Shown here: piece after piece, positions 50,592-57,148 of the stretch
Numbering within the stretch: the stretch's first letter is position 1
Layout: each line of letters opens with the position of its first letter
From: Pelorhabdus rhamnosifermentans
Lineage (GTDB): Bacteria; Bacillota; Negativicutes; UMGS1260
DNA: 64,000 bases
Reading direction: 5' to 3'
Assembly: GCF_018835585.1 (NCBI RefSeq)
Contig: NZ_JAHGVE010000015.1
Coordinates: 53,301 to 117,300 of the forward strand
The notes under the pieces: model-generated
The model's input: the letters and a program-made list of their open reading frames with translations, nothing else
What the model was told of the DNA's origin: nothing
Databases searched by the model: none
Program-made: the position numbers and the translations under genes

Positions 50592-51377
50592 TTATACTCT
50601 AAAATATTGCATAATTCCTTCAAATAAGGCTTGAGCTGCATTCATGCGGCCATCGGCACTTGCCATAAGTACTTCTTCTTCTGGGTTGGAGATAAATCCT
50701 GCCTCAATGAGAGCAGCTGTCATTTCTGTATAGCGGATAACATAAAAACTGGCATAGCGGCAGCCGCGATTTTTTGTTCCCAAGTGTTCAATTAGTTTTT
50801 TTTGCAGGCAGTTGGATAATCGAACGGATTCGATATCGCCGTAATGATAGGTTGTTGTTCCCGTCGCGTTGGCATTGGTAAAAGCATCATTATGGATGCT
50901 AATGAATAAGTCGACTTGATTGTCATTGGCAATGTCAACTCGTGCACCGAGTTCCTCGTTGGCTGAAGCGTCAGCATAGGCCACGTTACGATCACTGTCT
51001 CTGGTCATAATGACTTTTGCTCCATTGTTCTCAAGTTTTTCTTTCAATAATAAGGCGATGGCCAGGTTATTGTCTTTTTCCAGCGTGCCTGTGGGACCGG
51101 TTGCGCCAGGATCGCTGCCACCGTGACCTGCGTCAATGCAGATGCTTTTATTGAGTAAGCGTACGCTTTCAGGATCATCAGAGGAGGTGTCAGCCGGGCG
51201 TTCAATAGGCAAAACAGGTATTGCAGACGATTTGCTATTAATGTAAACAACTTCTTTTGTGGGGTCGTAAAAAATTCCCCAGCTTAGGCTGCGGCTAAGG
51301 GTCTTAAGTGTCGTTAACAAGTCGTGGCTTACGCGTACGAGAATGGGAAGCTGTTGACCGTCAATAAAGATTCGCAT
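50592..51377 (-). CDS. N-acetylmuramoyl-L-alanine amidase (Amidase_3, CwlD-like)
   Basis: The Amidase_3 domain covers residues about 76-260: ICIDAGHGGSDPGATGP with the first zinc histidine, DLFISIHNDAFTNANATGTT with the second, and ALIEAGFISNPEEEVL with the catalytic glutamate. An amino-terminal copper-amine-oxidase-like fold (residues 1-50, IFIDGQQLPI) precedes it. It cleaves the amide between MurNAc and L-Ala. No signal peptide is visible, as also noted for some amidases linked to sporulation or spore cortex. It lies on the - strand, 90 bases upstream of pepF. Confidence 0.9.
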   Translation of the reverse strand: MRIFIDGQQLPILVRVSHDLLTTLKTLSRSLSWGIFYDPTKEVVYINSKSSAIPVLPIERPADTSSDDPESVRLLNKSICIDAGHGGSDPGATGPTGTLEKDNNLAIALLLKEKLENNGAKVIMTRDSDRNVAYADASANEELGARVDIANDNQVDLFISIHNDAFTNANATGTTTYHYGDIESVRLSNCLQKKLIEHLGTKNRGCRYASFYVIRYTEMTAALIEAGFISNPEEEVLMASADGRMNAAQALFEGIMQYFRV

Positions 51378-51466
51378 GAGTCTTACCTTCCTTCCTTGTT
51401 CCTTGGGCTTAGTCTATTTTATGCGCAAGGGTTGAGGTCGGTGAACAAAGCTTTAAGGAGGCGAGG

Positions 51467-53224
51467 ATGATAAAAGTTACGCTGACTACACTAAATGCCA
51501 AATATATTCATTCCTGTTTGGCTGTGCGTTATTTGAAAGTTGCCTGTCGGGATCTACGCGATGTAGCTGTAGAAATCAAGGAATATACAATCAATCATTT
51601 ATTACTGGATATTGTCAGTGATCTCTACGTGGAAAAGCCTGATGTGATTGGATTTGCTTGTTATATCTGGAATATTGAGATGACGCTCAAGGTTGTATCG
51701 CTCCTCAAAAAAGTGTTGCCAAATGTTGTGATTGTGCTAGGCGGACCGGAAGTTTCTTATGATGCTGCCGCTATTTTTAAGGAGTGTCCCTGCTGTAATT
51801 ATATCGTTTTGGGGGAGGGTGAACAGGTTTTTTGTGAACTGCTTGATGCTTTGAGGCAGGGCAGTGCTGTGTCCAATTGTGTAGGTTTAATGGGACGGGA
51901 AAATGTTCTTGAGAAGGCGGTTCCTTGTGCCGTTGTTCCTGATCTCAATTTACTCGCTTTACCCTATGAAGAGGAAGAAATGGACGAACTTGCGGATAAA
52001 ATTATTTATTATGAAAGTTCCCGTGGCTGTCCTTTTTCGTGTCAGTATTGTTTGTCAAGTGCAACTCAGGGCGTTCGTTACAGAGATACACAGCAAGTTT
52101 TCCAGGATCTCGAATTTTTTGTAAAACATGAAGTCAAGCAGGTGAAGTTTGTTGATCGGACATTTAATGCGAATAAGAAACACTATTTTCCCATTTTAAA
52201 GTATATTCAGCAGCTTCATACAAAGACCAATTTTCACTTCGAAATTGCTATCGAACTTTTAGATGACGATGTCATCGATTTTTTAGCGGATATGCCCAAG
52301 GGACGCATTCAGTTTGAAATTGGGGTTCAATCAACACATGAACCGACACTTGCGGTAATTGAACGACATAATTGTTGGGAGGATATTGTTAGAAAAGTGA
52401 CGAAGCTGAAAAGCTATAATAATATTCATTTGCATCTGGACCTTATTGTCGGCTTGCCACTGGAAAGTCGTAAAATTTTCAGTCAGTCCTTTAATGATGT
52501 CTATCATCTTCAACCTCATATGTTGCAAATTGGTTTCTTAAAGATGCTGAAAGGGTCAGGGATTCGTGAATCTGCTGCGCAGCATGATTATGTATGGATG
52601 GATCAACCTCCTTATGAAGTGCTTCAAAATGGACTTCTTCCTTATAGCGATGTCCGTGAGCTCAAGTTGATTGAAGATGTTTTTGAGCAGTTATATAATA
52701 AGGGCCGTTTTTGTGCAACGTTGCGTCGTCTTGTCGAGCTAAGTACAGACGCTTTTGCCTTTTATGAGCAATTTACTTTGTTTTGGGAGAAGCGATTGTT
52801 ACATAAAGTAGCTCATTCAACGAAGGCGCTATATCAAGAACTTACCCATTATGTCGATTGTTATTACCCGCATGAAAGGAATGTGATGGGGCAACTCATG
52901 AAATATGATGCACTGATTCATGATAGCGGGAAAATCAGGCCTGATTTCTTACCTTGGAATGGAAAACGCTATGACAAAGAAATTTCAGCTTTTTGGCATG
53001 ATCATAAGGGGGAAAAGGCTGTGAAGGATTTTTCGTTTAGAACATGGCGCGAAATCCAGAAAAAGTTTCATATTGAAGTATTCGACATTGCTGTGACTGA
53101 CTATGTTCGTGGCCAAGGTCTCAAACAGGACAAGACAGTCCTACTGTTTGATTATCGCGGGGCCGAGACGCGTTGTGTACCGATTGCAATTTATGATTTT
53201 TGGCAGGGTGAGGGAAAAAAATGA
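51467..53224 (+). CDS. B12-binding-domain radical SAM protein with DUF4080
   Basis: A 585-residue protein. The amino-terminal B12-binding-like domain (residues 1-135: LTTLNAKYIHSCLAVRYLK, then VIVLGGPEVSYD and YIVLGEGEQVF) is followed by a radical SAM domain with SSRGCPFSCQYCLSSATQGV near residues 185-205, and a C-terminal DUF4080 region. This class is common in Clostridia and Negativicutes and has no assigned reaction. The next radical SAM gene overlaps it by four bases (ATGA), so the two are translated together. The ATG start follows AAGGAGG. Confidence 0.85.
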   Translation: MIKVTLTTLNAKYIHSCLAVRYLKVACRDLRDVAVEIKEYTINHLLLDIVSDLYVEKPDVIGFACYIWNIEMTLKVVSLLKKVLPNVVIVLGGPEVSYDAAAIFKECPCCNYIVLGEGEQVFCELLDALRQGSAVSNCVGLMGRENVLEKAVPCAVVPDLNLLALPYEEEEMDELADKIIYYESSRGCPFSCQYCLSSATQGVRYRDTQQVFQDLEFFVKHEVKQVKFVDRTFNANKKHYFPILKYIQQLHTKTNFHFEIAIELLDDDVIDFLADMPKGRIQFEIGVQSTHEPTLAVIERHNCWEDIVRKVTKLKSYNNIHLHLDLIVGLPLESRKIFSQSFNDVYHLQPHMLQIGFLKMLKGSGIRESAAQHDYVWMDQPPYEVLQNGLLPYSDVRELKLIEDVFEQLYNKGRFCATLRRLVELSTDAFAFYEQFTLFWEKRLLHKVAHSTKALYQELTHYVDCYYPHERNVMGQLMKYDALIHDSGKIRPDFLPWNGKRYDKEISAFWHDHKGEKAVKDFSFRTWREIQKKFHIEVFDIAVTDYVRGQGLKQDKTVLLFDYRGAETRCVPIAIYDFWQGEGKK

Positions 53225-54192
53225 ATCGTTATCGAATTTATTCGGACTATTTAAAAGAACGCTATGGTGAAAAGGTATATAAATTACCTGTCAGTCTCCC
53301 TGTAACTTGTCCGAATCGCGATGGAACTTGTGGTACGGGAGGGTGCGTTTTTTGCGGCGAAATTGGTGCAGGTTATGAAAATTTGCCAGCCTCTATGACG
53401 GTAGCTATGCAGCTTGATGCGAATCGAGAACATATTGCGCCGAAATATAAGGTGAATAAATTCATTCCTTATTTTCAAAATTTCAGCAATACCTATCTTC
53501 CTGTAGAGAAACTTCGTGTTTATCTTATGGAAGCCTGCGAAAATAGCCGTGCCCATGGTAATGATGTTGTTGGTTTAGCTATTGCCACGCGGCCTGATTG
53601 CGTGCATCCTGACTACTTAGCTCTGTTTCAAGAGATTCGACAGTTCTATGGCGTAGATATTTTTTTGGAATTGGGTTTGCAAACAGTCAACTATCATACG
53701 CTGGAAAAAATTCGTCGCGGCCATAGCTTAGCTGAATATATTGAAGCGGTGCTTATGGCTAAAGAATATAAAATTGAAGTGTGTACCCATTTAATTCTTA
53801 ATCTGCCTTGGGATGATGAATGCGATGTTATTGAAAATGCAAAACTTATGTCAGCCTTACATATGGACCAGGTAAAGCTTCATGCTCTTTATATTGTAAA
53901 AAATACTGTCATGGCCGAGTGGTATCAAGCAGGGGAGTTTACACTGATTAGTAAAGATGAGTATATCCAGCGGGTCGTTACATTTTTGAATTATTTGCAT
54001 CCTAAGGTTGTTGTGCAGCGGCTGTTAGGTCGGGCACCGGAGACGAATACCTTGTTTAGTAATTGGCAGACAAGCTGGTGGAAGATCAGAGATGAAATTG
54101 AACAGGTTTTAATTGATAGTGATAGTTATCAAGGCAAGCAGTGTGATTATTTAACAGGTAAGCAGGTGCGAAAGTTTTTGCCACAAAATTAA
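53221..54192 (+). CDS. TIGR01212-family radical SAM protein (YhcC-like)
   Basis: A 323-residue radical SAM protein of the YhcC/TIGR01212 type. It has RYGEKVYKLPVSLPVTCPNR at the start, the cluster cysteines in CPNRDGTCGTGGCVFCGE with wide spacing typical of this family, YFQNFSNTY and LELGLQTVNYHTL. E. coli YhcC is uncharacterised. It overlaps the DUF4080 gene by four bases and ends 73 bases before a terminator. Confidence 0.9.
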   Translation: MNRYRIYSDYLKERYGEKVYKLPVSLPVTCPNRDGTCGTGGCVFCGEIGAGYENLPASMTVAMQLDANREHIAPKYKVNKFIPYFQNFSNTYLPVEKLRVYLMEACENSRAHGNDVVGLAIATRPDCVHPDYLALFQEIRQFYGVDIFLELGLQTVNYHTLEKIRRGHSLAEYIEAVLMAKEYKIEVCTHLILNLPWDDECDVIENAKLMSALHMDQVKLHALYIVKNTVMAEWYQAGEFTLISKDEYIQRVVTFLNYLHPKVVVQRLLGRAPETNTLFSNWQTSWWKIRDEIEQVLIDSDSYQGKQCDYLTGKQVRKFLPQN

Positions 54193-54264
54193 AACACAAA
54201 CAAAACACTATAAAGACACTTTACTAATAGTTTTATGATTTGTCTGATTTTTTTACATTTTTTT

Positions 54265-54302
54265 AAAAAGCCTGCGAAATTAAAGGGGCTTTTTTTTTTT
54301 TA
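54265..54302 (+). terminator. Terminator before the PTS operon
   Basis: AAAAAGCC (54265-54272) pairs with GGCTTTTT (54287-54294) across a 14-base loop, and a run of 13 T residues follows. It ends the radical SAM pair. Confidence 0.8.
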
Positions 54303-54317
54303 TTACGCAACAGTTTT

Positions 54318-54333
54318 TGGCATGCTATGTGCA
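54318..54333 (+). promoter_or_regulatory. Sigma-54-type promoter of the PTS operon
   Basis: TGGCATGCTATGTGCA keeps the essential GG and GC dinucleotides ten bases apart, with two departures from TGGCAC-N5-TTGC. It lies 40 bases before the EIIA start. The LevR-type sigma-54 activator encoded at 60073 fits as its regulator, since mannose-family PTS operons are commonly controlled this way. Confidence 0.7.
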
Positions 54334-54372
54334 AATATATAAGACAGAAGGGTGCCAGAAAGGAGAGAAACA

Positions 54373-54774
54373 ATGACAGGGATTGTAGTAGTAACTCATG
54401 GCAAATTGGCGCAAGCTTTAGTGGCAACAGCAGAAATGATTATGGGTAAACAGGAAGGGATTAAAACGATTGGTTTTGAGGCTGGACAAGATGTCATGAA
54501 TTTACATGAAAAAATCAACCAAGCCGTACAACTTTTTGCGCCTGAAGAGGAGATTCTGATTCTTGTAGATCTGCTTGGCGGGAGTCCTTATAACGCATCA
54601 GCTATGCTTGCCTTGAAACAGTCAAAAATCAAGGTCGTTACAGGCGTTAATTTGCCTATGCTGCTTGAAGTACTGCCCGCGCGTAGCATGGATGTTGCGA
54701 CTTTAAAGCAGATGGCGGTTCATGCAGGTCAGTCTGGTGTAAGTGAGTTTGTATTCACCAAAAGCGAAGAGTAA
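54373..54774 (+). CDS. Mannose-family PTS EIIA
   Basis: A 133-residue EIIA-Man domain with the phosphorylated histidine His9 in IVVVTHGKLA, and LVDLLGGSPYNA near residue 60. It accepts phosphate from HPr and passes it to EIIB. ATG 54373 is chosen because AAAGGAGAG lies 6 bases upstream, making the earlier GTG at 54352 unlikely. It is the first gene of a six-gene operon of EIIA, EIIB, EIIC, EIID, HPr and Enzyme I-PFK. The sugar is not evident; mannose, fructose and sorbose types are all possible. Confidence 0.9.
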   Translation: MTGIVVVTHGKLAQALVATAEMIMGKQEGIKTIGFEAGQDVMNLHEKINQAVQLFAPEEEILILVDLLGGSPYNASAMLALKQSKIKVVTGVNLPMLLEVLPARSMDVATLKQMAVHAGQSGVSEFVFTKSEE

Positions 54775-54800
54775 TCAAAAATTTTAAGGAGGAATGCGAA

Positions 54801-55274
54801 GTGAAAATTAATTTAGTTCGTATTGATGACCGTCTCATTCATGGTCAAGTGGTGATGGCTTGGACGAAAACTGTTACTGTGAAACGGATTGTTGTTATTA
54901 GTGACAAAGTAGCAGCAGATGCTATTCGTAAAATGCTGCTCGAAACGGTAGCGCCGCCAGGTATTAAAGTTTCTGTTCTTGCTGTAAAAGATGGGATTAA
55001 AAAACTTACGGATGGTTCTTTTAGCGGACAAAATTTAATGCTCCTCTTTACGAATCCTACGGATGTTTTGGCTGTTAAATCAGGTGGCGTGGAAATTACT
55101 ACTGTCAATATCGGTGGCATGAGTTTTGCTCAGGGGAAGAAGCAAATTACCAAGGCCGTATCGGTTGACGAAGCAGATATTACGGCTTTTAAAGAACTGA
55201 GTAAACTGGGCGTGTCGTTACAAATTCAGGTGGTACCGAGTGATAGTGTGATTGATATGATGACCAAAATTTAA
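54801..55274 (+). CDS. Mannose-family PTS EIIB
   Basis: A 157-residue EIIB-Man/Sor domain. INLVRIDDRLIHGQVVMAW contains the phosphorylated histidine His14, and LLLFTNPTDVL and VNIGGMSF are typical. It phosphorylates the incoming sugar with EIIC/EIID. ATG 54801 follows AAGGAGG. It is separate from EIIA, whereas in E. coli ManX the two are fused. Confidence 0.95.
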   Translation: MKINLVRIDDRLIHGQVVMAWTKTVTVKRIVVISDKVAADAIRKMLLETVAPPGIKVSVLAVKDGIKKLTDGSFSGQNLMLLFTNPTDVLAVKSGGVEITTVNIGGMSFAQGKKQITKAVSVDEADITAFKELSKLGVSLQIQVVPSDSVIDMMTKI

Positions 55275-55288
55275 GGGAGGGAAATAAA

Positions 55289-56026
55289 ATGGTGACAACT
55301 GCTTTGCTTGTAGCTTTTGTCGGGTTTTTAGCTGGAATTGAAAGTGTATTAGATGAATTTCAATTCCATCGTCCACTTATTGCCTGTACGCTCACTGGTT
55401 TAGTTATGGGAGATGTGACAACTGGGATTATTATTGGTGGCACACTTGAAATGATGGCTCTGGGCTGGATGAATATCGGGGCTGCTCAGTCACCAGATAC
55501 AGCCATTGCAAGTATTCTATCAACGGCTCTTGTCATTGGCGCACAGCTTTCCATGCCTGTGGCTATCGCTCTGGCCATTCCACTCGCAGCAGCCGGTCAG
55601 CTTTTGACGGTTTTAGTGAGAACGATTTGCGTGTTTTTCCAACATCTTGCTGATAAATATGCCGAAGAAGACAATATTCGCGGCATTGATTTTTCCCACT
55701 TAGCAGCACTGTGTGTACAAGGCTTACGGGTGGCAATTCCGGCATTTTTAATTGCCTATTACGCTGATGCAGCGGTTGTGAAAAGTTTGTTGCAGAGTAT
55801 TCCGCCTGTCATTACAGGGGGACTGCAAGTAGCCGGTGGATTTATTGTTGTTGTTGGTTATGCCATGGTTATTAATATGATGAAAGCAAATTATCTCATG
55901 CCGTTTTTCTTCATTGGATTTGTGATTGCCGCCTTTTTGAATGTCAATCTGGTTGGTATAGGTATTATCGGCGTATGTATTGCGTTAATTTATCTAAAAA
56001 TAAGCTATCCTCAAGTAGAAGAATAG
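55289..56026 (+). CDS. Mannose-family PTS EIIC
   Basis: A polytopic membrane component of 245 residues. Hydrophobic segments begin with ALLVAFVGFLAGIESVLDEF, and the signature IGGTLEMMALGWMNIGAAQSP is present. It forms the sugar channel with EIID. The start is an ATG after AGGGAGG, 14 bases behind EIIB. Confidence 0.95.
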   Translation: MVTTALLVAFVGFLAGIESVLDEFQFHRPLIACTLTGLVMGDVTTGIIIGGTLEMMALGWMNIGAAQSPDTAIASILSTALVIGAQLSMPVAIALAIPLAAAGQLLTVLVRTICVFFQHLADKYAEEDNIRGIDFSHLAALCVQGLRVAIPAFLIAYYADAAVVKSLLQSIPPVITGGLQVAGGFIVVVGYAMVINMMKANYLMPFFFIGFVIAAFLNVNLVGIGIIGVCIALIYLKISYPQVEE

Positions 56027-56038
56027 GAGGAAAATGTC

Positions 56039-56845
56039 ATGAGCGAAAAGAAATTAACAAAGAGCGACTTGTTTTGGGTATTTGTACGGTCTAATTTTCT
56101 TCAGGGTTCTTGGAATTACGAAAGAATGCAAGCACTAGGTTATTGCTTTGGCATATTGCCAGCGATTGTCAGGTTATATAGCGGCGAAGAACGTAAGCAA
56201 GCGTTAAAACGCCATCTGGAATTTTATAATACACAGCCTTTTGTGACGGCACCCGTTTTAGGTGTTAATCTCGCTATGGAAGAACAGAAAGCCAATGGGG
56301 CAGAAATTGAAGATAGTTCCATTAACGCTGTTAAAGTTGGTTTGATGGGACCCTTGGCTGGTGTGGGTGATCCGATTTTTTGGGGAACACTTCGTCCCGT
56401 AACGGCTGCACTTGGTGCCGGATTGGCTATGGCTGGCAGTATTTTGGGTCCCATTGTTTTCTTTGTTATGTTCAATCTGGTTAGACTGGCCGTTCGGTGG
56501 TATGGTTTGATTTATGGCTATCGGGCAGGCTTAAGTCTCATTCAGGAAGTTGGGGGTGGGGGACTAAAAAAATTAACTGAAGGAGCATCGATTCTTGGTT
56601 TGTTTGTTATGGGTGCCTTAGTAGCCAAATGGACGAACATGAATGTGCCTCTTGTCGTCAGCAAGGTAGGGGAAAAGGCTACGACGGTTCAAGATATTTT
56701 AAATCAACTGCTTCCTAATCTTCTGCCGCTAGGGCTGACATTCCTATGTATTTATTTGCTAAAAAGAAACATGTCGCCACTAACTATTTTATTGGGTCTG
56801 TTTGTTTTAGGAATCTTTGGGTTCTGGACTGGAATTTTAGCGTAA
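56039..56845 (+). CDS. Mannose-family PTS EIID
   Basis: A 268-residue EIID subunit. SNFLQGSWNYERMQALGYC and MGPLAGVGDPIFWGTLRPV are diagnostic. The C-terminal membrane segments begin at about residue 125. It starts at ATG 56039 behind AGGAGG. It completes the four-component mannose-type permease. Confidence 0.95.
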   Translation: MSEKKLTKSDLFWVFVRSNFLQGSWNYERMQALGYCFGILPAIVRLYSGEERKQALKRHLEFYNTQPFVTAPVLGVNLAMEEQKANGAEIEDSSINAVKVGLMGPLAGVGDPIFWGTLRPVTAALGAGLAMAGSILGPIVFFVMFNLVRLAVRWYGLIYGYRAGLSLIQEVGGGGLKKLTEGASILGLFVMGALVAKWTNMNVPLVVSKVGEKATTVQDILNQLLPNLLPLGLTFLCIYLLKRNMSPLTILLGLFVLGIFGFWTGILA

Positions 56846-56884
56846 ATCGTATTTACTAGTGTGTCATACAAGGAGGAAATAATC

Positions 56885-57148
56885 ATGGAAATAGCTATTA
56901 AGATTCTGAATAAAAGTGGATTGCATGCGCGTCCGGCGGCGCTTTTTGTCCAAACTGCTGCAAAATTTAAATCGGATATCCAGATTGGCAAAGACGGTAA
57001 ATTTGTTAGTGGAAAAAGTATCTTGGGTGTTATTAGTTTAGGCGTTCGCAGTGGTGAAGAAATTATGGTAAAAATTGCAGGCGCAGATGAACAGGAAGCA
57101 GCCAAGGCTTTACAAGAAATTGCCAATCAAAAATTTGGGGAAGCGTGA
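56885..57148 (+). CDS. ptsH: Phosphocarrier protein HPr
   Basis: An 87-residue HPr. The active histidine is His14 in SGLHARPAALF (His15 of standard numbering), and Ser45 in GKSILGVISLG corresponds to the regulatory Ser46, so HPr-kinase control is possible. ATG 56885 after AAGGAGG is chosen over GTG 56861. It overlaps the Enzyme I-PFK gene by four bases (GTGA), which indicates tight coupling. Confidence 0.95.
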   Translation: MEIAIKILNKSGLHARPAALFVQTAAKFKSDIQIGKDGKFVSGKSILGVISLGVRSGEEIMVKIAGADEQEAAKALQEIANQKFGEA

